Assembly (NCBI GenBank): GCA_934691725.1
Contig: CAKUTF010000005.1
Coordinates: forward strand, 1 to 64,000
Source: an uncultured Fibrobacter sp.
GTDB taxonomy: Bacteria > Fibrobacterota > Fibrobacteria > Fibrobacterales > Fibrobacteraceae
Length of the DNA: 64,000 bases
Direction: 5' to 3'
The translations under genes and the position numbers were made by a program. Each line of letters opens with the position of its first letter. The first letter of the stretch is position 1. Positions 8,475 to 17,700 of this stretch are shown in pieces. The notes beneath the pieces are model-generated. The model saw only the letters and a list, made by a program, of their open reading frames with translations, searched no databases and was not told the origin of the DNA.

Positions 8475-9308
8475 ATGCTTTTTATCGATATCGCTAAAAA
8501 ATATCTCGTCGAGGATTCCGAAAACTTGGCGGAGCTCACCATTCGAACTTATCGTTGGAACCTGAACAAGATTCACGACTTCGCACCGAACCTTACCCTC
8601 GAAGAAATCACGACAGATTTTGTCAGACGCTATCGTTCGCACCTGAAAGATATCGGAAACAGGGAATCTACAATCAGCAAGGCGCTTTCCGTCTTTCGGA
8701 ACTTTACAAACAAATTAATTCTCGATGACCTGATTTCAAGAAACCCATTTGACCGCATCAAGATCCGCCGCGTAGCGTCCAAACGAGGATTCCTAAGCCT
8801 TCGAGAATTGAAAAGCCTTTACCTGAATTTTTTGGAACGTTCGCACACCCTTCTAAAAAACGAGCAGGATTCTATGCGTGTCTTTTTGTTTTCCTGTTTT
8901 ACCGGTCTTCGCTTCAGCGATTTAAAGACCCTAGACGCAAGAGAAATCGCCGATTGGAAAATTCACAAGCAGACGCACAAGACCGGCGAAGCGGTGTATA
9001 TTCCCATTCCCGTCCAAGCAAGGCTCTTGCTTCCAAATATCACAAAAGGTCCCGTCTTTCACGTGGCGGACAACGCCTATTTCAACAAGAGGCTCCGCAG
9101 CGGAGCAAAAAAGCTGGGATGCCACAGACATCTGCACTGTCACATGGCACGGCATACATTCGCGACGACATGCATCACCATCGGGATTCCGCTTCCCGTC
9201 ACAAGCAAACTCCTAGGACACCGCAGCATCGAGACTACTTTAATTTATGCGAAATACGTCGATACCCTGCTCGACAAGGAGATGAAAAAATTTGATCGAT
9301 TGAAGTAA
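8475..9308 (+). CDS. Tyrosine recombinase (phage-integrase family)
   Basis: A 277-residue site-specific recombinase. The ATG at 8475 follows GGAGG by six bases; a TTG twelve bases upstream overlaps that binding site and is rejected. The N-terminal SAM-like core-binding domain covers residues 1-100 (LTIRTYRWNLNKI, STISKALSVFRNF). The catalytic domain shows Arg146 (FTGLRFSDL), His223-x-x-Arg226 (HMARH), His249 (LLGHRS) and nucleophile Tyr258 (TLIYAKY), so all core residues are present. It is shorter than XerC/XerD and stands alone next to repeat blocks and a decayed toxin-antitoxin locus, suggesting a mobile-element or inversion recombinase, not the chromosome-dimer enzyme. Its target site is unknown. 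Confidence 0.92.
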   Translation: MLFIDIAKKYLVEDSENLAELTIRTYRWNLNKIHDFAPNLTLEEITTDFVRRYRSHLKDIGNRESTISKALSVFRNFTNKLILDDLISRNPFDRIKIRRVASKRGFLSLRELKSLYLNFLERSHTLLKNEQDSMRVFLFSCFTGLRFSDLKTLDAREIADWKIHKQTHKTGEAVYIPIPVQARLLLPNITKGPVFHVADNAYFNKRLRSGAKKLGCHRHLHCHMARHTFATTCITIGIPLPVTSKLLGHRSIETTLIYAKYVDTLLDKEMKKFDRLK

Positions 9309-9570
9309 AGGGTTCTAACCAATCTTAGTTAAACGTGACGCAAAGTCAGCTTATACGACGACTTTAGACGAAACGCGGCGGAAAGCCCCGCAGATGGGAA
9401 AGCAAAAAAATCCTCGGAAAACGGTCCGTTTTCTAACTTACGACTTTTCGACCAAGAACAAGCAATGAGACTCGATCGGGAAAAAAATACCAAATCAAGC
9501 CCCTGCTGGACGCGGGACAGGAAGTTGCTATCATCTATCCTGTCGTCGCGTCTTCTGAAAAAAAGTGTAA
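9309..9570. other. Gene-free stretch after the recombinase
   Basis: No intact gene is visible. From about 9475 one frame reads GKKYQIKPLLDAGQEVAII without a start or binding site, which may be debris of an older gene. A GCGG/CCGC-type short hairpin lies near 9377-9395. Nothing else is recognisable. Confidence 0.5.
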
Positions 9571-9675
9571 CGGCGAATCTTCGTCGATTCGCTTATTGGT
9601 GCGATTCCCAATACGGGAAAGGCACTAAAAGATTACCGTTCGGAAAGGCTCGAAAAGTATGTGGATAATGATTGA
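9571..9675 (+). pseudogene. Antitoxin remnant of a decayed toxin-antitoxin pair
   Basis: The frame opened by the TAA at 9568 reads FVDSLIGAIPNTGKALKDYR and continues SERLEKYVDND before a TGA at 9673. This is the typical C-terminal tail of small antitoxins paired with PIN toxins (DYRxERLxKY). The N-terminal DNA-binding half is gone and no start codon with a binding site is present. Its stop overlaps the ATG of the next fragment by 8 bases, the usual coupling of such pairs. Confidence 0.6.
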
Positions 9676-9925
9676 CACCAATGCGCAGCCGTTCTCAAGG
9701 CTGCATCCGACGATATCCAAGAATTTATTTCGGCTTCCGCGATTACAGACATCTATTACATCGCGCAAAAAGAATTGAAGAAGTCGTCTTTAACAAAGCA
9801 GCTTATTCGCAAACCTATTGCAAATTGTCTATGTCGCATCCGCATCGGAAGTCAACATTTGGGCGGCCCTTGATGGCGTCCGGAAAGATTTTGAAGATTC
9901 CGTTCAGAACCCCGTTCCCGCCTAA
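9668..9925 (+). pseudogene. PIN-domain toxin (VapC-like) remnant with deletion and frameshift
   Basis: ATG at 9668 reads MIDTN, the usual PIN-domain opening with its first acidic residue. A deletion then joins it out of frame to AAVLKAASDDIQEFISASAI and TDIYYIAQKELKK (about 9681-9790). After another frameshift near 9815 the reading resumes as IVYVASASEVNIWAALDG and VRKDFEDSVQN, the acidic C-terminal part of PIN domains, to TAA at 9923. At least two lesions make it non-functional as read. With the antitoxin tail upstream this is a dead VapBC-type module. Confidence 0.65.
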
Positions 9926-10002
9926 CCTCATAAAACGAATCCTCGCTCCCAAGAACATCAATAAAGATCCGTCCGCAAGTCTTCGCCCCAAGGGGCACTT
10001 AT

Positions 10003-10035
10003 AGAACACTTGGGAATTTATCCCCTTAGTGTTCT
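10003..10035. other. Hairpin at the end of the glycosyltransferase unit
   Basis: AGAACACT (10003-10010) and AGTGTTCT (10028-10035) are perfect inverted arms, with a GGG/CCC inner pair across a short loop. No long T-run follows on either strand, so it may be a weak or factor-assisted terminator for the minus-strand gene ending at 10068, or an mRNA 3' stabiliser. Confidence 0.45.
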
Positions 10036-10067
10036 TATCCTCTATGTGAAATCCCTAACGCGATAAC

Positions 10068-11522
10068 CTAGCCAGCATCCCAGTCAAAATCATCAAGATT
10101 CCCGTTTTCAGCAAGATATGCGATAGCCTTTGCCCCGATGTGGGAATCTTCGGCATTACGGAATTCCTTGCTCAATGCGGCAAGATTTGAGAGCGAAACA
10201 TAATCTTGCAATATCTGGTTTATAAAATATAACAGGCACTTAGGCTTGATAAATTCGATATAGAAATAGTTGTTGATTCCGCAATCCTCTAAACGGAGGG
10301 CATTGTCCATCTGGTCCTTGCCTAGGGGCAACACAAGAAAAGGCACATTGCAATAGACACATTCCTTGATAGTGGCAAGACCGCCGTGAATGATGGCACA
10401 GCTTCCCTTGTGTTTTTCTGTTGCAAGAGCAGTCAATATTGTACGCTGTGGAGCCCAACCGCAAACAGTAACATTATCGTAATTACTGTTCAATTCCTGA
10501 GCAAGCGTAGAACCTGCACAGAGAATCAAATGATAGCCTTCCATATCTGAACTTTGCATTGCGTCAATAATGGATTTGAAAAGGATCAAAGCCTTCTCTT
10601 TGTAATCTAAAATCTGGGACCCGGCGGTAACAAATACAATTTTATCATAAGTATTGAGAATTCCATCCGGTCCATCCCAATCAATGTTTACAGAAACATC
10701 ATCCATCTTGCCCAATTCTTTTGTTATACAAGGCTCAACATAATGGACTTTTGGACCATGACCGTAATGGGAGTAGTCAAACGTCCGTGCACATGGAATA
10801 AACTCGTGAAAATCAGCAATTGGAGCAACGAAATTTTCCAAAGAAATATCTGGCTCATCATAGACATCTTCAGACTCGTCGTCTTCAACAACATTCAATA
10901 ATTTTTTTTGTTGTTCATAAGTAAATGATTGTAAATTTTGCAGGGCATGAATAGCCGGATCTTCTTCTGGATGACGGAGATATGTCGTGGAAATTGCAAA
11001 ATGCAAATCGTTCCCTAAATCAAAAGCATCCTTATCGTTTTCACAAAAATAATGCATAATCAAAAGTTCCAGAGCCGTAAAATACCCGCCAACCACAAGA
11101 ACTTTTGACGCATCTTTCTTTATGGTGTCTTTCCACAACTTGTTAAAATCACACGCATCTTGATAAATGCTAGAGGCTTCACCTGCTCCAGCCTTTATTC
11201 TACTCCTGTCATTGTCAAACCCTGCGTAAGCCAAAGCCCAAACGTGCTCCGGTTTCCAACGGGTTCCAGGGGTTGTCATAATCTCGTTTGTGTAACCTTT
11301 GGGATATAGATTCGTTAAGATAGAGTGAAACCTGAATGTTGTTCCATCGTCAAGAATATAGTTTTCGACAATCTCGCGACAGTCCTCGATTCCCATATAC
11401 TCTATGGCATATTTATCTCCGTAAGTTTTGTGAATATACTCCGCCCACGCAAGTGTCGGAAGCCAATGGCCTTGTTCCTTATAGACATCTGGCCAGAAGA
11501 TGATTTTTATTTTATCTGCCAT
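10068..11522 (-). CDS. GT1-type (MGT/UGT-like) glycosyltransferase
   Basis: A 484-residue cytoplasmic-looking protein without signal peptide. The N-terminal half starts IKIIFWPDVYKEQGHWLPTL, as in the acceptor-binding half of GT-B enzymes. The C-terminal half has IVFVTAGSQ, NVTVCGWAPQRTIL and, around residues 377-405, CAIIHGGLATIKECVYCNVP followed by FLVLPLGKDQMDNA. This is the sugar-nucleotide binding signature of GT1 enzymes that glycosylate natural products or proteins. An acidic insert (EDDESEDVYDEPD) lies mid-protein. It is the last gene of a three-gene minus-strand unit, 12 bases after the GLUG-repeat protein. It may modify the toxin-like protein or its companion, but the acceptor is unknown. 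Confidence 0.8.
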   Translation of the reverse strand: MADKIKIIFWPDVYKEQGHWLPTLAWAEYIHKTYGDKYAIEYMGIEDCREIVENYILDDGTTFRFHSILTNLYPKGYTNEIMTTPGTRWKPEHVWALAYAGFDNDRSRIKAGAGEASSIYQDACDFNKLWKDTIKKDASKVLVVGGYFTALELLIMHYFCENDKDAFDLGNDLHFAISTTYLRHPEEDPAIHALQNLQSFTYEQQKKLLNVVEDDESEDVYDEPDISLENFVAPIADFHEFIPCARTFDYSHYGHGPKVHYVEPCITKELGKMDDVSVNIDWDGPDGILNTYDKIVFVTAGSQILDYKEKALILFKSIIDAMQSSDMEGYHLILCAGSTLAQELNSNYDNVTVCGWAPQRTILTALATEKHKGSCAIIHGGLATIKECVYCNVPFLVLPLGKDQMDNALRLEDCGINNYFYIEFIKPKCLLYFINQILQDYVSLSNLAALSKEFRNAEDSHIGAKAIAYLAENGNLDDFDWDAG

Positions 11523-11534
11523 CGAGCATCTCTT

Positions 11535-14500
11535 CTACTTTAGATTCACCATTTGGCTTGATCCGTTGATGCGTACAATGTAACTGCCCGATGTTTGCAC
11601 GGTAACGCTAGTCACAGCCCCAACAATTTGTTTTGTATTAACCAAATGTCCGAGGGCATCAAAAACGCGAATAGTCCCTTCTTGCACATTGGTAACCGTT
11701 AAGGTCATTCCATTTACAGCAATATTAAATTTAGGTTTTACACCATCGCGAACCAAAGTTGTTGTCGAAGAAGATGACTTCGATTCCATTGAAGAGCTAC
11801 TTGTATTTAAAGAAGAAGATGATTCTGCTTTTGAAGAGGAACTGCTTGATGAATTCGTGAAACTTGAGCTGGACACTATAGTCATCGAACTACTTGATTC
11901 AAAAATTGGTGTAGAAGAGGAACTTGAAGGTTCTGGAACATCCCATTCAATATCAAATTCTGGATACTTTTCACCTTGTTTCCAAGAGTCAAAATCGGCC
12001 CCAGCATCCAATTCCTTCTGATACTTTACCCAACTATTTAGCGCTTCTAGCAATGTCCCCTGTACCACTTCACTATAATCCATATCATAGTAGGTCATTT
12101 TCGCTTTTCCTGTTGCCGCATCAGAATCAAAGGTATACGAATCTACGGCATTCTTTGAATCGTATCTATTTGAATCCGCCTGAATAACAGAATATGAATT
12201 ATAATTAGAGCCTCCAAATAAATCAAAAGATCCAAAATATCCTGGTCCTGCATACACTGAATCTAATTTGCCTATATTGAAACAATTATAGTGAGAGCCA
12301 TCACCAATACCCTTAGTAACATGAGACCCTATTGTAAAACTACCAGCATTAAAGCTATTTTGGATTTTTGAGATTGATCCACCTCCAACCAAACCTCCAA
12401 GATACTTGTTAATAGTATTCCAAGTATTTACTGGACAGGATGTATTTGCTTTTGCTGGGCTTTCATTTAATGAATTTTTTATAGTGCTATTTGCCTCTAC
12501 CTGCCCCACTAATCCTCCGGTATAGTAACCACAAAAAGTTACGTCAAAAGTTTTATTATACGCCCTGTTTATTGATCCATCATTATAGCCAGCAATTCCG
12601 CCAGAACCATAAGCTTTGAAAATTAGCGAATCCGAATCTACAATAGCTTTTTCGATTTTTCCTAAATTATGTCCTGCAATTCCACCGGCATAAATAATGT
12701 GTTTGTTCGACGAGTTCGAGGAATAATCGAGGACATTTACTTGCTCTAGAGACGCAGCGTTGTGGGAGACCGACACTTCCCCATTTAATAAATTCTGTGC
12801 AACAATCCCTCCCTGGTAAATTCTATAAACCTTACTAGTTGATTTTTGATTGTACATATCAATTTTTGAAATACCCTTGACGAATACATTTTTTATTAAA
12901 CCACTGTTTTTTCCTGCTATACCTGCAACAACAACATCGACATTCGAATAAGTTCCTCCTAAGGAAAATTTTGTTGTATCTTGTGTATATACAGAAAATG
13001 TTCCGTTAAATGTACTATTTTTTATGACAGAACCTTCTTCATTTAAAACCACAAATCCGGCGGCACCTATTCTATTTTTAAGGACTCCATCTATATAGCA
13101 GCTATCAATTGAACCATAATTTTGAATAGCTATCCCAGCACCCCAAGACCCCCCAAAATTTATGTTCTTTAACGTTAAATTTTTTATTGTACCTTTAAAA
13201 ACCCCAAACAAGGAACTATACATAGAAAGAGAATCTGTTTTTAGTCCTTCGACAACTTTTTTGTTGCCATTAAATGTACCTAAAAATGGATGAACAGGAC
13301 TTTCTCCTATAGGCCACCATAAATACTTGCTGACTTCACTTTCTTTTAAATCTGAAGATAAATTCACCGTTTTACCTTCAAAGTTGTCCACCTCATATCC
13401 ATGAAAGCCATTACAAATAACACTTAACCCAGCTAATTGGCTTATATTTGAAATAGTAAAATTCTTTTCAGATTTAGAATACCACGATACATCATAATTA
13501 CCTTCATCAATCCAGAATTCCCGATTGGTAAAAGAGTATTCATCCATTAAAACAGCTTTTTTTGTTCTTTCGTCAGCTTTAATTTGTCTATAATCCCAAG
13601 TCTTAAAAGAACTATCTTTAGGCTGCTTTCTAACCCAATCGTTCAAAAAAGATTTAAACTCAATAAATACAGGCAATAAGCTATCCCATTCTGGCAAATA
13701 AACAAAAATAAGAGAGTCCCCATTCATAAAACCAGACGAAAATTCTGAAGCGACTTGAGTTCCTGCGTATTTTAATTTTCCATTAAAAGCAAAATACGAA
13801 CCGTCATTTGCCGTAATTAATTGTTGCCAATAATTATCAAATGTCATGGATGCTAACTTTTCGCTTGTTGGATTTTTTAGATACCAATCATAGCTTATAC
13901 CGAATCCATATGTAACGGAAGACATAAATGAATTTATTATTTTAGAATCTGTTCCCGTTTTGAAAAAACCCCGTCCAAAATCAGAAAATCGACAACTTTT
14001 TATCTCTGAACTCTCTAGCAACGAACCTATCATATACGGATAATCTGTATAAGTCCCATAAGTCTTTACATTAAAAAAACTTGAATCAATAGCAATGTTT
14101 CTTAAAATAGAACCTCTACTCACTCCGACAATTCTTCCGTAATTTTCTGATGATGTAATGGAAGAATATTTTCCAATAAATCCATAAGCATTTACATTAT
14201 CTAATAATGCGCCAGGCAACGTTTTAGCTGCAATTCCCCCAGCAAAATACGAAGTGGTTTTTTCTGGAATGTCAAAATAGAATTTCGTTGTTGTTAAATT
14301 TTTTATCGTTCCTTTTACAAAGCCAAATAGCCCATAAAGAGAATTTTTTGTTTCTGAAGTACGAACACAGATATTGGATATTTTGAACCCCCCTCCGTCA
14401 AAAATACCCTTATAGGCATTGACACTGTCATAAGCTATCGGCTCCCAGCTAGATGCTAAACTTGTATCGATGGACGAGTTTGCATAGCAGTTCACATTCT

Positions 14501-14699
14501 TCGTGAGAATGGCGTTAATTTCTGTGCTTCCAGAATTCACTTGACCACGGAACCATGCCAGCTCCGGGCATTTGGAAATTTGGTAATACTCAACACCATC
14601 AATAGTTGCCTTTGACGGCTCGGTTGAAGTCAAATAGGTTGATTGAGAAAAAGCTATCCCAATCCCCATCAAAAGACCTACGATTGAATTCTTAAGCAT
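11535..14699 (-). CDS. Secreted GLUG-repeat surface protein with Ser-rich linker and C-terminal sorting-type domain
   Basis: 1054 residues. The ATG at 14699 follows AGAGG by five bases; a GTG two codons earlier sits inside that binding site. The signal peptide is MLKNSIVGLLMGIGIAFSQS. Most of the chain is a beta-helix of GLUG-like repeats (phrases such as GGIAGHNLGKIEKA, GGIAGYNDGSINRAYN, GGLVGQVEANSTIKNS, VAGIAGKNSGLIKNVF). Residues about 925-985 form an SSSSS linker. The last 75 residues (FNIAVNGMTLTVTNVQEG, IRVFDALGHLVN, SGSYIVRING) are the beta-sandwich found at the end of many secreted Fibrobacter enzymes and resemble type IX-type sorting domains. It starts 8 bases after the toxin-like gene ends, so the two are almost certainly co-translated. 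An adhesin or surface partner role is inferred. The gene is visibly AT-richer than the flanking housekeeping genes. Confidence 0.82.
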   Translation of the reverse strand: MLKNSIVGLLMGIGIAFSQSTYLTSTEPSKATIDGVEYYQISKCPELAWFRGQVNSGSTEINAILTKNVNCYANSSIDTSLASSWEPIAYDSVNAYKGIFDGGGFKISNICVRTSETKNSLYGLFGFVKGTIKNLTTTKFYFDIPEKTTSYFAGGIAAKTLPGALLDNVNAYGFIGKYSSITSSENYGRIVGVSRGSILRNIAIDSSFFNVKTYGTYTDYPYMIGSLLESSEIKSCRFSDFGRGFFKTGTDSKIINSFMSSVTYGFGISYDWYLKNPTSEKLASMTFDNYWQQLITANDGSYFAFNGKLKYAGTQVASEFSSGFMNGDSLIFVYLPEWDSLLPVFIEFKSFLNDWVRKQPKDSSFKTWDYRQIKADERTKKAVLMDEYSFTNREFWIDEGNYDVSWYSKSEKNFTISNISQLAGLSVICNGFHGYEVDNFEGKTVNLSSDLKESEVSKYLWWPIGESPVHPFLGTFNGNKKVVEGLKTDSLSMYSSLFGVFKGTIKNLTLKNINFGGSWGAGIAIQNYGSIDSCYIDGVLKNRIGAAGFVVLNEEGSVIKNSTFNGTFSVYTQDTTKFSLGGTYSNVDVVVAGIAGKNSGLIKNVFVKGISKIDMYNQKSTSKVYRIYQGGIVAQNLLNGEVSVSHNAASLEQVNVLDYSSNSSNKHIIYAGGIAGHNLGKIEKAIVDSDSLIFKAYGSGGIAGYNDGSINRAYNKTFDVTFCGYYTGGLVGQVEANSTIKNSLNESPAKANTSCPVNTWNTINKYLGGLVGGGSISKIQNSFNAGSFTIGSHVTKGIGDGSHYNCFNIGKLDSVYAGPGYFGSFDLFGGSNYNSYSVIQADSNRYDSKNAVDSYTFDSDAATGKAKMTYYDMDYSEVVQGTLLEALNSWVKYQKELDAGADFDSWKQGEKYPEFDIEWDVPEPSSSSSTPIFESSSSMTIVSSSSFTNSSSSSSSKAESSSSLNTSSSSMESKSSSSTTTLVRDGVKPKFNIAVNGMTLTVTNVQEGTIRVFDALGHLVNTKQIVGAVTSVTVQTSGSYIVRINGSSQMVNLK

Positions 14700-14707
14700 A
14701 TCCACCT

Positions 14708-17700
14708 CTAGTTTTTAGCCGTATAGCTAAGGTAAATGATAACATCTTTGATGGGATATTGCCCATCTATTTTATCTAATCCCGTTATTTTAAGTTCCCA
14801 TTCCGAAATAGCACCACACCCTTCAAAATGGTTTCGCTTATCCGAAGATAAACTAAAATCAAAAGTTCCAGGTTCTTTATGGGCGACACTTGTCGCTAGT
14901 ATTTCTTGGTCTCCCAAGGAAAGGAAGTCTCCATCTTTTTGAGCATTATTACAAATATCAACCATACATTTAGTTAGAGACAACTTAGCATTCAAATAAC
15001 AAGTATTTTCATTGTTTAGTTTCACGACCAGTCTAACATCCCTAATACGATGAAAATAAAATTCATCAAAATCGGCACTAAATAATTCCATGCCAAATTT
15101 AAAACAGCATTCACCTGATGACTTCAAAGCATCTAAGGCTACACTTGATGTAACGTTTCCATTTTCAATAGTATGTAAATTTTTAAGAGATATCGGCCTA
15201 GTAATTTCCATTTCATGCACATCATTCTCAAGATAAGCCTTCTCCATCCTTCTCAAATCAAGGAGAATTCTTTCAGGAGCGAGCAGACCCTTACGGAAAT
15301 TATCCCAATAATTGGCCTGAATATATGACTTATTATTTTTATCATTTGGAATCTCGAAATGGTACGCCCTTTCCGCCATCTTGGCAACATCAATCAACAG
15401 ATTGACATACTGCCTAAAGACCTTGCCGAGTTCCTTTTCAAGCCAAACATACAAGTCCCTATTCGTAAACTTTTCGCTCAAAACTTCATAAACCTGTTCA
15501 GAGCGAAGAATCTCATTTTCAATGTTTTTATGTTTTTTCTCGACCTGTTGCGTCTTGATTTCGTTTACGACTTCCTGCTTTTCGATTTCTACCACTTCGG
15601 CATCGGCGATTTCATCTTCCAAAGACCATTCCTTCTTGCGACGTTCCAGTTCCGCCTGCAACTTGGTCTTGGCAGCATCCAGTTGCCGTTGAGCAAATCG
15701 TGAGGCGTAGCTTTCGGCTGCGCTCACAAGATTTTCGGCAAGCTTTGTACCGCCAATCGATTCCATGTCAAATCGAGGTCCACCGAAAGCATTGGTTACA
15801 GCGCCAAATTTAAAGTCGGGAATTTTGAAGGTTGCCGAGGCTATATTGCGTACTTTTTCGACCGTTTCCTGAATTTTCGCGACCTTTTCCATCAGCTTCT
15901 GGTATTTCTTTTCAGCCGTTGAAACAAGGTGCATCGCCTTTTTCTTCTTAGAGGCGCTCTTCTTTGCCGTTTTCTTTTCTTCAAGTCCGGTCTTTTCGGC
16001 TTCCAGAGACTTGATTTCCATCTCATGGACGGCCTTGCTTTCGGCTATTACCGCCTTGTCACATTTCGCCTTGAATACCTGCAGTTGTTCCGCATCCTTC
16101 TTTTCAAGGATGGATAGCAGATTACGTCCCATTTCCGTAGCACCTTTCGCCATATCGACAGCAAGTTTGACAATCACACGGAACCGATAAATGGAACGCT
16201 TGTCGTTTGTAGAATTCAGAATAGAATCAACAGATAATCCCTTTGCCCTAGCTTTCACGAGCATTCCCGGATCAATGGGTGGCGCAAACAAGGCAAGCGT
16301 TCTTTTTACGCCCTCAATATTCAGACTATTGCGAATCTTATAGAGCCTATCGGCAATCTTGTCCCAATACGAAAACAGGGTATCGTTCCTCGGCACGGTG
16401 AAATAGAACATGGATTCCACAATGTTTCCTGTTCGGCGAGCCCTGGCATCCATAGCTCTTGCGTTGACAACCTTCGCCCTGTCCCGGCCAATAAGGGCCG
16501 AGTTTTCATATTCAATAAAAGCGTTACCAAGACCATCTGTGTTTGACAACAAGCCATTTGCGGTAAGCGGTGCAGAAGGTTCAGGTTCCGGCGCTTCCGC
16601 ATTTTTGGATCCGAGCAGTTCTGCAGCCAGCAAGTAAAACTGTATGGCCAGATTCACGGATTCCGTGGTGTCCTTGGTGAACTCCAAATCGCCCCATCCG
16701 ATGAGAGTGTCCAGGTATTTCATCACCACATATTTCTGGTATGCCACATTGCGGTAACGTGCAATCAGATGTGGGTTGAAGGGGTCGTTCTTCCACTTAT
16801 CGACAAGGGACGACAAAGCAGTCCTGTCAGGAAGCCTATCACGGTTGGTCGGGAGGCCTAGCATCTGCAAGATGGACTTGTCCGCGTCCTTGTTGGCAAA
16901 GAATGGCAGGAATTTCCAATATCTGGCACCCTTGGGCAAATCCTTGATGAAACGTTTTGTCTTTTCATACGCAGAAAAATTTTCTCTAGGATCAAATACC
17001 AGTTGCAGCCACAGCAGAGCCTCTTCGTAACTCTGCTCCGCAATCATCTTCTCGGCGATGAGCATCGGGACATAGAAGAACAGTTCCCAGTTGTACATGG
17101 CATTGGCACCACCCCATACGAAATCCACCATGGGGGCAGGGTAGGGACCATCAACCCCCTTCTTGTCGGGGCGATAATTGAAACGGAATATGTTCTGTCC
17201 CAAATCCCATGACTGCCAGTCTCCTGCCATATAATAACCGAGATAGACGCTGAAATAGTAGTTGTAGTAGGAATAAGAATAGTAGTAGCTGTCGGAAATG
17301 GGCAACGCCTGCGTTTCGCGAGTATAAAGCCATTTGATGCCACCGTCGCGGTAGCGTTTGTAAAATTCATCGACCAGCGAGTGGGAAATCAACTCGAACC
17401 TGAAATTTTTCTGCGCTTGATTTACATTGCCGTCTTTCGGAACCGGCTGGACAAAGAATGTACGGCGACCGTCCATGTAGAAGAACGGCAAATCTTCCGC
17501 CTCGTCCTCCTCGTCCAGCGGAATCATCGAAAGGTTTGTCGAAACAATCCTGAACAAACCGGGCGTATAATTCAGGACGGCATTGTCTTCGGGATAATAA
17601 AGGCCTTTATTCCCGCAGGTAAATTCCTCTTCTTCCTTGAAGATTCCATGAACCAGTTTCGTTCTTTCCGGGGCATAATCATAGATTACCTTTTCGGGGG

